From: Lepidurus packardi
Lineage: Eukaryota > Arthropoda > Branchiopoda > Notostraca > Triopsidae
Length of the DNA stretch: 64,000 bases
Reading direction: 5' to 3'
Assembly: GCA_023053545.1 (NCBI GenBank)
Contig: JAKZAN010000005.1
Location: forward strand, 6,758,001 to 6,822,000
Shown here: in pieces, positions 12,199 through 26,228 of the stretch
Layout of the letters: each line of letters begins with the position of its first letter
Position numbering within the stretch: the first letter of the stretch is position 1
Notes under the pieces: model-generated
The model's database searches: none
What the model saw: the letters and a program-made list of their open reading frames with translations, nothing else
Told to the model about the DNA's origin: nothing
Position numbers and translations under genes: made by a program

Positions 12199-15119
12199 GT
12201 CGAAGACTTTTACTAACTTGCCAATAATAATGACTTGCGGCTTAGCTTTGCTTGATACGCCTCAAATTTACTAAACTTTGCAAGACTAGGAATCTAATCA
12301 AATGCAAATCAATCACACCCTACTGTCAGTCGTACTGCGCATTCGTCGACTGACTGGCTAGAAATTAACAAAAACAAATCGTTCCGTTCTAAGCCCCCAG
12401 GCGTTCCCAATGATGCCATTCCTTCTTGGCGCCAAACTGTTATGCGTTTAAAAAAGGAGTAAAAAAAGGCAACACAAGTTTGAAACAAGTTCACCCCCTT
12501 GTCATAAATTCGCGTTGAGGGTGAACGTGGGGTGAATTATAAAAATACCTGTTTCAATGGACCCATGGGAAGCTCTTATCTCAGTCGTTCTCAACCCCCC
12601 TCCCTCTACATAAAACTTGCTCACCCCCCTTACCTTATACCTAATTTGTTACGCATTACCTACAAAAGCATCAAGGGAAAACTCCGCACGTGTCGGAATA
12701 GATGTGAACGAGTCAGTTAACTGAAGTTTTGGACCCGTTCCTTCCAGAGCTGACTCACTTAAAAACAATTATTCTTTACCTGACGAAGGTTACCTCCTGA
12801 ACTGTAATGCACTTACGAGTAGTACGATAGTACACGTTTGCTAAGGTTACATAGCATTAGATTGATTGTAGAAGTTTGGGTCAGTAGGGCATCGACTTGT
12901 ATTTCCCAAAGTGTACAAGGACCCTACAAGAAATATGACCCAATTCCTGGACCAACGAACGAGCGTAAATAAATCAACAAAGGCCACATAAAATGCTTCC
13001 GAGTTCCATTACTTATTTCTAACATTTTCCATCCAAATGTGATCGTTTTTACTTTCCGGATTTCTTTTTAAGTATTGTTCATTCCAAACTGGTTGCACAT
13101 CTACGTGACCGATGGCCTAAAAGGGGGGAAAAAAGATTACATAGGGGTCTGCTGTTCAGGGTATGGTACCCAAATTATACCATCATATCATCTACATGGG
13201 CCATGTGCTTCTTTTGTCTTGCTCTTGGTCTCGCTCGCTCGTCGTACCGTCGCTCGCAGTTGTCGGCTGCAAGCGTTTCCGGCGACTTTTGGTAGGAGCC
13301 AGCCCTCATTGATTTTGTAGCCTCCATGCCCTAGCCAGCACATTTGCGAGTTTGCTAAGACTCGGCATCAAATGAAAACGGACCCGAGGGGTAGTTCAAT
13401 GCAGGCGCGCGCACCTCCGCGCGTCCAAGACTCACGCACACCTGTCCTTTTGGGCCTTAATATGCACCTATTGCTGCGCAGGTGACGTAGGACCCTTCCG
13501 ACTCCAAACAAGGGTACGCTGTGGGGTAATAGTCTCTCTCCTCTCTCTCCAAAGGGCAATACCCAGGGGTTAGTTTTCTGCTTATCGGTACCGGACCAAC
13601 TCTGCCATCAGCAAACAGAAATCCCGAATTTTATCTCAACCAGCAGCAGATTGTTAACATCACTGCCGTTTCGCCTTCCCCCTTCTTTTCCTGCCCTCTA
13701 AATAGATTTGAATAGAAAAGATTTTAGCAGAAATAGCGTCCAAGGTTGTATTTCCAAGGCAAAAAACAATTTATTCTAAAAATATAACTTTATGGAGTTG
13801 AGGGGGCAAAGTGATTCAAATTTAGAGTGATAATCCTAATTACAAGATGAAAAGTTTATGGTTGCTTTGATAAGAAGCTGGATGAAATCGATAGCAAACT
13901 CCAATGGATATCCGCAGCACCTGCCCCGCACTGCTCTGCTGCACCTTTTACCTTTCACCTCTAACTCTGTAGTCCGCCCATACGCAAACCCCCCACCGAC
14001 CCCTCGTGCTCCTCCTCGTACCCGTGGTACTTTGTCTGTGGCTCCTTTGGGGGTTGGTTCCGATGCCCTCCGTTCTCCGCATAGTCTGCTCCTGAGCTTC
14101 ATAATCTTGCTCACCTGGATGCCGGTAGCATCGCCCGGTTCTTTGTCCTCATTTGCATAAAAGACACCTATTCCAGACTCTCCTCCATCAGAGTTACACA
14201 TGGTGCAATTTCTTTGAGTGCGGTGCGATTTATTGTGACTCCAATGTGAGTGAGGAGGTGCTACGTTTCTTTAAAATCCAAAGTTATGCAATCTTGGAAC
14301 TAGTCTTTGCAACGATATCATCCACAACGTATCCGTCCACTACATATGCCTTTTCAAATTTGTGTGTTGGTATTTCCTTCAAAACTTGCTGGATTGTATT
14401 TGTCTGAACGAAAAAGGAACTTTGGCTCGACTCTTAAACGAACTTGTTAAGTGACTCACAAACGAAAGGAATAATATCCATTTGAAAACAGCGAGCGAAA
14501 CCGCGGTAAGTTACTTATTTCTGCCACTTTCACGATTTTTCCATTTTACGTCCTATACAAATAGTGTATCGGCTTCCCGAAAAGCCAAAACCGTCCAAAA
14601 ACAAAAAAGCAGAAATAGACTTTGAGAACGAATTACTGCACGGAATGCTGAGAAGAAACGCTTACGTTTTTAGGGGTGTTTCTGCAATTATAGAAGTTAT
14701 AGGATGTCCTGTCTACCTCATAGAAACCGTAAGTTTTTCGACGCTTTTTGTTCACCATCTCCTCTTGATGGATAAGTCGACTCTAAAGACTGCGAGTCAC
14801 GTGAGGCTGACTTACGCCATACCGGTGCGGTCCATATTGGAATAGACTCCGACTAATCCTAATCCAAAGTTCTTGTGTCCTTGAAGAAAACAGAAATGTT
14901 TATTTCGCGTTCTGAAAAGAGGCAGTTAATGGGATCTTAACAATTGCCGTAATGCATACTCGCGTTAACTAAGTCATTAGGTACTTAAATCGATATAGCT
15001 TCAATTTGAGCCAGGTTTTCCCCTTTTCATCATCCATAAGCATGTCTCGACCCTCACTGTCTCTCTCCCTCTTTGTACTCATTATTTCTCTTGTTTCCTA
15101 CAGAAATAAGCAGAAAGTC
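12199..15119. other. Intergenic, about 2.9 kb
   Basis: No coding exon is recognised. It must hold the transaminase promoter at the left end and the 5' UTR exon or exons of the forkhead gene at the right. A strong pyrimidine tract ends in CCTACAG at 15103, so a 5' UTR intron of the forkhead gene very likely ends there. Open frames around 13840-14200 and 14564-14845 have no recognisable motif. Confidence 0.5.
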
Positions 15120-16513
<1,394 letters not shown>

Positions 16514-18741
16514 ACTGATAAGTTGGTTTCTTTTACTATAATTGAATTGTCTCGCGAACGTTTTGGGGAGTACTTTTTACCGTCCATATTGTGCCCCTAA
16601 ACCGGAAAGTCATTTTGCGAATTACAAAATTTGCTTGTAAAGATTCATTGGTCGGCTTTTTGGCTTGCCAAATTAGAAAAACTTAGAACTTGACACGTAT
16701 ACACTTTTCTCTTATCTGATATGAAGCTGGACAATCAGACATGGGAAAACTTTGCAAATTTTGTTTATGTCCAGCAAGACATACAATTCGGAGCATAAAC
16801 TTAAAATCAGTTCGGAGCATAAATTAAAACTCGAGTTTTAAGCGAGCTAAGATTGAAAGTTTCTTTAAACCGGAAATGTATTAGATTGAGCGAAAAAACT
16901 GATGTTTTGAAGAAAACTTTTCCGTCCTGTAATAATGGTGGCCCAATTACCTTGATAAATTTGTTTCAATTCCGTCCATGGAAAAAAAAATAATGCATTG
17001 TAGCAATATAAGCCGTCCAGCTTTGCACAACTTTGTATAAAATAAGATGGAGGTTGTGAATACTTGTCTGAATCGAACTCTCGATCCTCCTTAGTATTGT
17101 TCGTGTTTTTTCAAAAAGAAACAAACAAACAATAACAAGCCAATATTTTTCCCTAGCGATTCCCCAACTGACAATTATTAAATCACGTGGATTTGAATGA
17201 CCTGTGCACTTGATATTCTAGTCTCCACCAACCATTTTGTCTTTTTCGTGTGTCATTTATACAAATTTTAAAGCGAGACTCAACTACATGGCTGTGAAGA
17301 AGTAAGCAACCCCCTTCAAATTCCCTACGCCATTCCAGATCTCATTTGCATGCTAAAGTGAAACAAAATATTCGAAATTAGTATCTCCCTCCCTGAAACC
17401 CTAACCAATAATTCATATTTTAAAAAGAGAGTGGGTGACGTGTGGTCTTCCATGGAATGCATTGTGAAACCTTGTAACTGGTATACATGAAATTCCGTCA
17501 ATTCTTGGGGGGAAAATCATGCTAAATTTTTTATCATGCTAAAGTTTTAGTGCGAGACGAGGTAAAAGCTTCTCAAAACGGTAATTAACTCTGAACGATT
17601 CCTCCTGTTTTTGTCTGATCTCCACGACAGCTCGTTATTAGACCAAACACGTATACGAAAAGGAATAAAGGGAGAGAAAAAAGAGGCCTAAGAACCAAGT
17701 CCCTAAGACCTCGTTATTCGGTAAAAGTGTAATCCCTTCTTTCTGAATGTGTGGTCACTCGTCGCTTTCAGTCCGTAACTACACGACGTACAGAAAAGGT
17801 ACGCAAAGTCCTATGTATACACCTTCCGTGACTAGCAGAAGCTCAGCTACGGGGATCTGCTTGTTATGAAAGATACATAATCTCTATCTGACATATTGTT
17901 CGTGTCCTTTTCTTTCTCAGCCCCCTCTCCGAAATCTAGGAAGTGAACCCTAATCTCAGTGTTGTTTTGTCAGTATGGAAGATCTCCCAGCACAGGGATG
18001 TTAGATGCTATTTTGTCATGGTCCCACACAAAGTAACCAAGTCCAACTGCAATTCTTTGAAACCGTAACGTATAATAGCCAAGTCCGAAAATCGTCCCTC
18101 CCCATGCGGTTCGGTTTCCCTCATCTCTTGTTCATCAAAGATGCACGAAGCCCAGCTATGGCATGCAACTACAGCTGCATCGATTTTCTTCCCACTTTGA
18201 CATGGGAATAAAAAAACTCTTCCAATCCTGTTCAATACCTTCGCCCTTATCCAACACTAGCTTTTACACCCATCCCGAAAGTAAGAAACGCTTGTACCGG
18301 CGGGGCAGAGTTTAAACTCGAATATCGGCATTGACTTGCAAAAAAATGTCAAGAAAGGAAATATAGAGTTTCAAGGTTACAAATATCCTACTTAAAGCAA
18401 TGCTGCCTTTCACTAAAAAGCCTACTGTTGACTTGTTGGGATAGAAATACGATCACTAGAGTTGACGGGTTTATCTCTGCTATTCAGGATTTCGGGCACC
18501 GAAAGGTGTAGGGAGATTGTTACTCTCTAGATTACACACGAGGGATAACACAGGACCCCATGTAGTATACACGCCAAAGGCCCTTTGTCTCCTCTTCGGT
18601 TCTGCTCTCCTATTGTTACAAATATCTCTCCCCACATCGCAAACAGTCCTCTTCGTTAGCGCCTGTTACAAGGTTTAGTTCTAATTAGAACGCCCCCCGT
18701 CGTGAATAACGCTCATAGGTTTCCCGATAATGGTCGAAAAG

Positions 18742-19317
18742 TTAGGGACCAGGGCCAAATAAAAATGCTGAAAAGAAAAGGTTTAAAACAAGGCAAACCA
18801 ACAAAGTACAAACCCAAAGGAGTTGGAGAATATACAGCGAGTAAATATAGCATTGTATGTTAAAAAGTGGGCAGCAACGTCGAGTCAGTAGACATATGGG
18901 GCTGGCGTCTGTTAGAAAAATTGGAATCCTATGGGTCAATAGTTTTCTTTTTTTTTCTTTTTTGTTCTTGGCTCGACGTTTGGGGACGAAAGGACGAAGA
19001 AACTTATGCATTAATAATATCTTTGGCAGGGCCCGGTATAACTGAGAAACCCCTTGCCTAGAATAAGCAACATCGAGAAGCGACGATGCCGAGCGTCTGT
19101 CCAAAGTTAATACGTAAATTTGTATAAAACCCCATATCTCACCCTTGCTAAGATGAAAGAGCCCAGCCGCGCTGTATTTTATAAGCATTAACAAACATAT
19201 TAAACTCACCTGTGCAAACATTACATGTGCAAGGAGCAATTTGTATAGCACGTTGACATTACCCGTTTTGCTTCTTGCATCAAACCGTGACAAGAAACAC
19301 GGACTCCCATGACCCAT
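18742..19317 (-). CDS. Orphan open frame, 191 aa, doubtful
   Basis: An uninterrupted ATG-to-stop frame in otherwise noncoding DNA. The predicted product has hydrophobic stretches near residues 25-45 and 160-188 and a very basic centre (KRRAKNKKEKKRK). No family is recognised and there is no obvious promoter or codon bias to support it. Length alone makes it somewhat unlikely by chance. It could equally be part of a UTR or an old repeat. Confidence 0.18.
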   Translation of the reverse strand: MGHGSPCFLSRFDARSKTGNVNVLYKLLLAHVMFAQVSLICLLMLIKYSAAGLFHLSKGEIWGFIQIYVLTLDRRSASSLLDVAYSRQGVSQLYRALPKILLMHKFLRPFVPKRRAKNKKEKKRKLLTHRIPIFLTDASPICLLTRRCCPLFNIQCYIYSLYILQLLWVCTLLVCLVLNLFFSAFLFGPGP

Positions 19318-20087
19318 TTGCGGCGGCCATCATTAAGCCTAATACACTGACCCTTCGCCTCTCAAGTTTTCAAGACCCCATACTGAGAACTTTTGCAGAC
19401 AAGAAACTAGACCATTAGATGAATAATGGTACTGAATTTCAGTTGGATTAATCTAAAAATGGGAATTTTGCTTTTATGATTAAATTTCTTTCTTAACCGG
19501 ATTACTGTCCAAAAGAAAAGAACAGGTTCTGTCAACAAACTGAATTTCATATCGTGTTAAAATTGTATGATTCCGTCTTTTATATGTATTTAAATTGTTC
19601 GGTCCATCTGTAGTGACATAATGCCAAGCGTTAATTGATTGGCGTAAAATTAATACGACGTTACCGATGGCATCACATCTCTAGGGTGAATTCTGCTGTG
19701 GGAGATTGTAGCGTGAAACTATAAGGACTAATACGAACCTGTAAAACCCCATATTGTCATTTTCCCACGCCATATCAGGTCCAGTTTACTTGACATCATC
19801 GCGAACATGGTAAAAGGCACCTGGAAGCACAGGTGTAAAGAGTCGCATGCCGACCCGCATCATGGCGTATATAGTATACGAATACACAGGAGGTAAGAGA
19901 ACGAAAACAACGTTGGTAAAACGATGCTTGTCTGAATCTTCCTAACCGCAATTTCCACACATACATGTAACTAATTAATTCCAATAAAAAATCAAAATGC
20001 AGATCTTAACAAAAATGTAATTTTCGATAAATATTCAATGATGTTGCAAAGAGACTCTTCCTTTTCCACAAATACACCTGCAATTAC

Positions 20088-20093
20088 TTTATT
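20088..20093 (-). terminator. Candidate poly(A) signal of the DAG lipase gene
   Basis: TTTATT on the plus strand reads AATAAA on the minus strand, 184 bp past the lipase stop codon. Confidence 0.45.
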
Positions 20094-20276
20094 TATATCC
20101 CCAGTCAAAGGATCTTTCGACAAAACGACTGAAAATGCACAATATGGAGAGTAGCTATCACATTCGCTCAAGCAAAACCTGATGAGTAAGAATCAATTAA
20201 TAGATAACAGGACACTGGCATCACGCAAATTTACTTCCAAGGTTTAAAGGGAGCTCGGCAAGGAGCTCCACATAAA

Positions 20277-23045
20277 TCAAACTTCTTGACTCAAAGAGGC
20301 AGGGTCAACGGAAACCCCCGTAAACGAACTTTCGTATTGAGCCGCCAGTCCTCTTAACACACGAAGAACCGTATCTGGCACGTGATCGGACAACATTCGA
20401 GGCGTTACCAATATTTGATTGTAATCTTCTTTCTGCATCCATCTGGCTTCATACCACAACTCCGTCGAGGACCTAGTTCACATTTATTTCAACCTCATCA
20501 CCCTTTTAAACTTAATTAAAAAAATTACGAAGGATCAAAGGAATCGACTTCCTCAATTTGCATAATGCGGCCAGGTAAATATAAAGGCTGGTCCCCACCT
20601 GGTCCCCGGCGATGAGGGGAATGTTGGCGACTTACATCGCTGAGCGATTCCTTAAGAAAATTTATTATTTATAAAACGTTGAACCAATGGCCCAAATTGG
20701 CTTACATAAGAGTAACTGCCCACGTTGGACTCTAATAGCGGATGTAAAGCTCGTCCGTCCTCGCAGACGGACACGTTATTGGGTCGCAATGCGTACCAAC
20801 AGCCTCTTAGCAAAATTCGGTGCTAGAAAAAGTTTCGAATTGTCAGAAACTCGTTCAGAGCGATTATGCTTACTTTCGGGTGTCGACAGGCTTGAATCTC
20901 GGAAATGAGCTGTGATTTAAGCAAACCTAAGGTTGAAATGCTCAAACGAGGGACTAAATCATCGCCCACGATAACAGACAAGCAAAAAGTTTCGGTGGCT
21001 TTGGCCGCTTCCTCGTTAATTAGACCACCAGGCGGGGAAAAGGCAAAGCATTTCAAGGCAGGGAAACGAGGTTTCAGTAGTAACGACAAAAGAACAGCAG
21101 CTCCCGCTCCCAAACTGTGACCTACACACGTTTTTATTTTTATTAAAATTAAAAAGAAAGGACATAACAGTGCAGACATGTTTTCCCTACCTGTAATGAC
21201 TAAATTGTAGTGAGGGTATAGTTGGGATGCCCGATTTAGAGCTCCTGACTCATCTAATTTCCGTTTAACAAACCACGCCGCTTGCAGGATACCTTTATGA
21301 GCCTAACATAAATCAATAGCTTTAGAACTTATCAAATCAAACATAAACAACAACATACCACCCAACCTTCAGGAATGCCTTGAATATTGATATTCTCCGT
21401 CTTGGCCGCCAAATCTGTCAAAGCATCGTGAAGGGACAACGTGCCACGAATCGAGACAACAATAGAAGAAGTTTCATGATCCGCCGCAACAAAAAAAGGA
21501 ACTTCAAAGACATTGTTATGGAACGAAACATGGATAATATCTTGGTCCGACAACTCTGTAATGGTTTTCAACGCTGCTAAATTGCAATGACAACAGTTAT
21601 CATCCGTAATATACGGTGGTCGCTCCCTAAGAAATAGTTGCGAATTAGTTCCGCTCATCCCAAAAAGCAACATCATGTTTACCTAATGCACGCACAGCAA
21701 AGAACATTCGCTTTCATTGTATATAAGCCTTTCAAAAAGCCGCCGTACAGATACCACATCCAACCATAGGATGCCAAGGCGTATTTCATGTACTTGTAAG
21801 CCATGCTCGGATTCATCCAGTCGTACACTAGCCCTATAGTATTAGAGGCAGTTCTGCCTACTACAGACCCACGCCCGGCTTCCCTAATGTCGTCCCGTTC
21901 CCCCAAGTAGGAAATCGGAACTGACACCGCGCTCGGACTGAAGTTGATTGGCTTGGATCTGTCAGGCTCGGTCCCTTTAGGACTCGATGTGAGGACGTCA
22001 TTGGAATCAGGCGGTTCTGCAAGCATAACAATACGAAATGCCGCTAATAAAACTCCCGACAATAGGAAAATATTTAAACAGTTTACCTGTAATAGGAAAA
22101 CGGTTTTTGGCAAAACCTTTTCGACGCTGTTGCGTGCGAGTCAGATTGTGCCGTAAATGCAACAAGAGAAAAGCACAAGCCAAATCGGAAGGGACCAAGT
22201 CCAGGTCATGGAAGAAGCTGGTGAATACGGCAGCCACGTCTTCGTATGCGTCGTTAATATTGGTATCCGGACGGCAGCCCATGCAAGAACAGCAAAGTAA
22301 ACGGCAACGCCATTCCCATAGCTGGGCACGTTGGGTCTCAGCTGGGCCAATTATATGCATGTGACCGAGCGGATCAAAGACTAACGCTAACCCTATGATT
22401 ATTAGCAATAAAAATACCCAGTTACACACGACTAGACCTATCAGATAAAAAGATATAGCGTCAAAACACCATTCCCAGAGGATGTTAATTAGAAAAATAA
22501 CCTCTAATCACAACAATGGCAACCCAATCCTCTCCACAAGCCATTTCATCAGTAAACGCCCATACCGTACCAACTACGTTCCATATAATCTCAGGTATGG
22601 CCAAACATATCCTAAATTGAGAAATGGATTTATATAAAAGAGAACATCAATGAATATCAAAAGACTCGATACGGTACCTCGCATAAATCAGGTAAGGCAC
22701 ATTGAGTCTTGCTTGAGAATTCATAATAAAGCCTTTTGCACTTTCTCGAACAAGGAAGAGGGTGAGAAAAATGGTGACAGCCAAAATAATCACCACTCCG
22801 AATAAATAGGCTTGTAACATTCGTCCACCTTCGCAAGCAAGGTGAGGTGCATGCGTGGCCCATACGCACACCACGGCAGTTAACCTTGTAATTCAGACAG
22901 GTATAGTTTTCTTTTATGTTTATCCAGCATTTAATTCTGCGAAAACGTACCATATAAAGCGCCCCAAACATTCGGCACTACATGGAATTACTAAATCATC
23001 GCTTCCAGCCTCCCAACGGCGGCCCAGGGCCACAAGCCCTGGCAT
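20277..23045 (-). CDS. DAGLB: sn1-specific diacylglycerol lipase (DAGL beta type)
   Basis: Eleven exons (23045-22951, 22884-22678, 22611-22502, 22437-22087, 22016-21683, 21626-21359, 21302-21191, 21121-20874, 20822-20706, 20650-20529, 20472-20277) join to 720 codons. The enzyme cleaves diacylglycerol at sn-1 to give 2-acylglycerols, the endocannabinoid precursor step, at the plasma membrane. The N-terminus carries the family signature (GRRW...GSDDLVIP) and four hydrophobic segments in the first four exons. A cysteine cluster (LLCCSCMGC) precedes DLVPSD. The class-3 lipase core has the nucleophile elbow GHSLGAG at about residues 493-499, a candidate Asp in IVGDDLVPR and a candidate His in SDHVPD. 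The tail ends soon after the His, as in DAGL beta and unlike the long tail of DAGL alpha. Confidence 0.94.
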
Positions 23046-23141
23046 TTTTACTTGGGAGGACAGGTATATTTAAAGACGAAATTTCCTATTTCATTAATGG
23101 TAAACTGTATATTTGCAAGGTCCCTTTTATTAAAGCATCAC

Positions 23142-23278
23142 CCTTCTTCTTCTTCTTTGTGTTGTTAAAGACGACAGGCGAAGTTGCATCGCATCGTCGT
23201 CTGCTGCATTCACCATAGGTGTCGCTGTCTATTCAACTCCGGTTGACTTTGGTCCGAACAAGAATGTACATACACTGC
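23142..23278 (-). repeat. Inverted copy of the core of the element at 25168-25398
   Basis: This stretch is the reverse complement, with a few differences, of about 25218-25343. Both contain GGACCAAAGTCAACCGGAGT on the strand opposite to each other, and the CTTCTTCTT / AAGAAGAAG tract at one end. It lacks the 53-bp arms. With the right copy it brackets the dead retrotransposon. Confidence 0.85.
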
Positions 23279-23279
23279 C

Positions 23280-25139
23280 TCACCTAGCAGGCTTATGCGC
23301 CTATATTAGCGAAATGCCTAAAAAACCAGATGTATAATTTTTGTGTTAAACATGGTTAAAGACTGAAGATCGTGTTAGTATTAAAGGGTATAATACATAT
23401 AGGAAGGATAGGAATAGCGGAATCAGGGGAGGTGGAATTTTATTTTGGGTTCGTAATACAATAAAAGTAGAGTGGATTCAACTGACAAAATTCGGACACG
23501 GTGTATTAGAAATAGGTGGCTTAAAAATCAAGTGGGAGGGTGACAGTATTCACTTGTTAGGAGCTTATTTACAAGTGCAACAAGGGCAAAATAGGAATCA
23601 AATATCTAAAGAAGAGTATAAGTTTTATCTTGATCAGATCGGTGAAAACAATAAAACTCTCTTCTTTGGGGACTTTAATTCGCATCGCCCTCTTTGGGAG
23701 AGGAAAAAAGCTGACTATAGAGGGAAGGTTCTTGTCAAATTCTTGGAAGAATGGGAAGAAATAATATTAGTAAGCTCGAAAGGGGAGGGCACATGTTTAG
23801 CGGGGAAGACCAAGCGAACGAACCCTTCAAGTCAGGGTGGGTGCCCACCTGTCGACGCAAATCCCCATGAAAAAAGGAATACCACAAGGATCTGTAATGC
23901 CCCCCCGGCTATTGAATATGATGATGGCAGACCTGTCAAGTAAATTAGGACACGGAAACATATCTATATTTGCAGACGATATTGCACTATGGGTTACAGG
24001 GGTTAGTGTAGATATAGCAATGGGAAAGGCTAATACAATTCTCGGGGGTGTTAACTCTTGGTGTGGTAAAAATGGTTTCAAAATTTCCACTGAAAAATCA
24101 AATTACATGGTCATCACGCGAACACGAAAATTAGAAAGTAAATGGAAATTAAGGTCAATGGGACGGAGATAACGAGAGTGAAGTCGGCAAAATGTTTGGG
24201 GATAACTTTTAACAAGTCTTTATCCTTCTCAGAACATTTGAAAGCCATCAGTAAAAAAGGTATTAAAGCTATAGGGATGCTCAGTAGACTAGCAGGAACC
24301 ACTTGGGGAGTAGCCAACATGTTATGAAAACCCTCTATCAAGGACTAATAAGATCAAAGCTTGAATATGGCTCCATAATATTCAAAGATATCATTTAAAA
24401 AAACTGCAATGCCTTGAGGTAATTCAGAACAGAGCCCAAAGGATTATTCTAGAAGACCAAAACTACACCGATAGCAGTTTTATTGTGCGCAACAGGCAAC
24501 TTTGAGGGAATACTTTGAGATAGTCCAAGAAATCTAGAGTAGAATAATGACCTTACAAGCAAACAATTTTGACATCATTTTGCAATGGGTTCCAGCTCAT
24601 GTAGGAATTGCAGGAAACGAAGCAGCAGATACGGCAGGAAAGATTGGCAAAGATTCCAATCAAATAATGTTAAGAGACCTCAGAAGACACGAGCTTTCGG
24701 CCATATTTGAACAAAAACTAGAGGAAAAAGTATTACAACGATTAAAAAAGAGCTCTTCTCAAAATTTTGTACAATTTGCTCAAAACATCAGGACAGCACC
24801 CTGGTTACTGTACAAAAACAGGAAAGTATCAGTTGCTCTTTTGCGATTGAGATGTGGACACGGAGAAACAGGATCATGGATGTACAGATTTAATCTAAAA
24901 AGAAATAGCACGTGTGATAGGTGTGGAGAGAGGGAAGATACGTAGAACACAAGATTATGGAATGCTTGTACCACTCATTTGAGCGGGAAATACTGAAGAA
25001 TAAAACGATAAAAGAGGGAATCGAATTTAAGCTCGAGAACGCACTGGGTTTTGGCAATCTTACAGAATACAAGCAATTTTTAGTCCAGTCATTTTTAGTT
25101 GATTACGTAAGAATTATAGGACTAGTCGATATTATTTAA
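23280..25139 (+). pseudogene. Decayed non-LTR retrotransposon (LINE, Jockey-like)
   Basis: Remains of ORF2 are read in several frames. An endonuclease part lies at about 23310-23810 (ETWL-like start with stops, then GGGILFW and FFGDFNSHRPLW). A reverse-transcriptase part lies at about 23840-24330 (GIPQGSV, FADDIALW, FKISTEKSNYM). An RNase H remnant lies at 24547-24945 (QWVPAHVGIAGNEAAD). A C-terminal zinc-knuckle region (CDRCGERED, then frame-shifted VEHKIMECLYHSFE) ends with TAA near 25139. At about 23811-23840 the frame jumps from the endonuclease straight to the RT palm, so the end of the endonuclease and the start of the RT are deleted. Further frameshifts follow at about 24150, 24330 and 24945. 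The copy cannot be active. I did not find target-site duplications. Confidence 0.88.
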
Positions 25140-25167
25140 ATGATCAGGGACGGTCTAATTTCTATCA

Positions 25168-25398
25168 CCTTTCTTTAACATGCACTTTCCTAAGCACGCC
25201 CATCCCAATATAATAGTGTAAATTCGTGTTCGGACCAAAGTCAACCGGAGTTGAATAGACAGCGACACCTATAGTGAATGCAGACGACGGTGCGATGCCA
25301 CTTCGCCTGTCGTCTTTAACAACACAAAGAAGAAGAAGAAGAATGTACACTATTATATTGGGATGGGCGTGCTTAGGAAAGTGCATGTTAAAGAAAGG
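25168..25398. mobile_element. Miniature inverted-repeat element with 53-bp perfect arms
   Basis: Positions 25168-25220 and 25346-25398 are exact reverse complements over 53 bp (arm begins CCTTTCTTTAACATGCACTT). The 125-bp core carries an (AAG)n tract and no convincing gene. Clear target-site duplications are not visible. It resembles a MITE or a foldback element. Its core recurs inverted at 23142-23278. Confidence 0.85.
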
Positions 25399-26228
25399 CA
25401 TCATCATATTACATAGCCAGGGAGACGTTACAGATCCTTAAATCATCACCCTTTTCACGTATACCGTACATTGCACAGTTACAACGTCCATTGTTTGCTA
25501 GGAAATAATGAGTCAAAATAGAACAAGAACACCATCTAGTTACCGTTTTAAAATAGATTAGTTTTTTTTTCTAGATTCGTTCCATGATTCCTTCTCATCT
25601 CTGAACTGTTGAAAGATTATTAACCAATTAGGAATAGTTTTGATGTTTTATCATTATTAATCTCCTACACCTTATCTCCCATATTATGTAAAACTGTCCA
25701 ACAAATGCGGCCTTAAAATAATCTTTCTATGAATTAGAGAATCTTCTAAAATTTGTTCTTACAGTTCAAGTATTTTAAATGCCCAATCTTCATGTTACGC
25801 TAAAAATGTTTCTACGATAAACAGACTGCGTCGTATTTTTAAATCTTCTAAAGGATAAAATGTGAAATATATGTGCTGAGGTGAATTTATTTAGTATTTA
25901 CAAAATACACAGATGGCCAAGTTACTTGCTCTCTTCGCAAAAAGGGAAAAAACGCATAAGACAGCAGTGTCTGGCCGATCCTTGGCGAAGGAGTTAAGAC
26001 ATACTTATTCCCATCTTCCGTAAAGAAAAAAAAATATCTCATATAAATACAATTGAATAGAACAGAATTACAACGAAACGTGAACAGGAGTACAGAAACA
26101 ACTGCGCTTGATATGTACAATCTATGTACACAAAGTACACGCGAACCACGTCTTATCCGTTTTCTTTGGGATGCTCTGGAATGGAACCAAAAGAAGCTTT
26201 CGTGCTAGGCAACAGAACCTACAGTTTC
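25399..26228. other. 3' flank of cytohesin
   Basis: AT-rich sequence containing the cytohesin 3' UTR on the minus strand. An AATAAA on the minus strand lies at 25886-25891. No coding exon is recognised. Confidence 0.5.
25886..25891 (-). terminator. Candidate poly(A) signal of cytohesin
   Basis: TTTATT on the plus strand, AATAAA on the minus strand, 338 bp past the cytohesin stop. Confidence 0.4.

Larger units (their letters stand above)
16514..20276. other. Intergenic between forkhead and DAG lipase genes
   Basis: The 3.8 kb lie between a plus-strand and a minus-strand gene that converge here. It contains both 3' UTRs and one long unexplained minus-strand frame at 18742-19317, listed separately. 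Otherwise it is AT-rich with no recognised feature. A tRNA-like GTTCGATTC at about 17070 on the minus strand does not fold into a T arm. Confidence 0.5.

Noticed and set aside
15043..15119. Upstream in-frame start of the forkhead gene
   Set aside because: The segment is a pyrimidine tract ending in CCTACAG, so it reads as the end of a 5' UTR intron and not coding sequence.
17060..17095. tRNA-like GTTCGATTC on the minus strand
   Set aside because: The flanking bases do not pair as a T stem, and no acceptor or anticodon arms are found nearby.
25165..25407. Minus-strand frame of 80 aa
   Set aside because: It is entirely inside the inverted-repeat element and reads across both arms.
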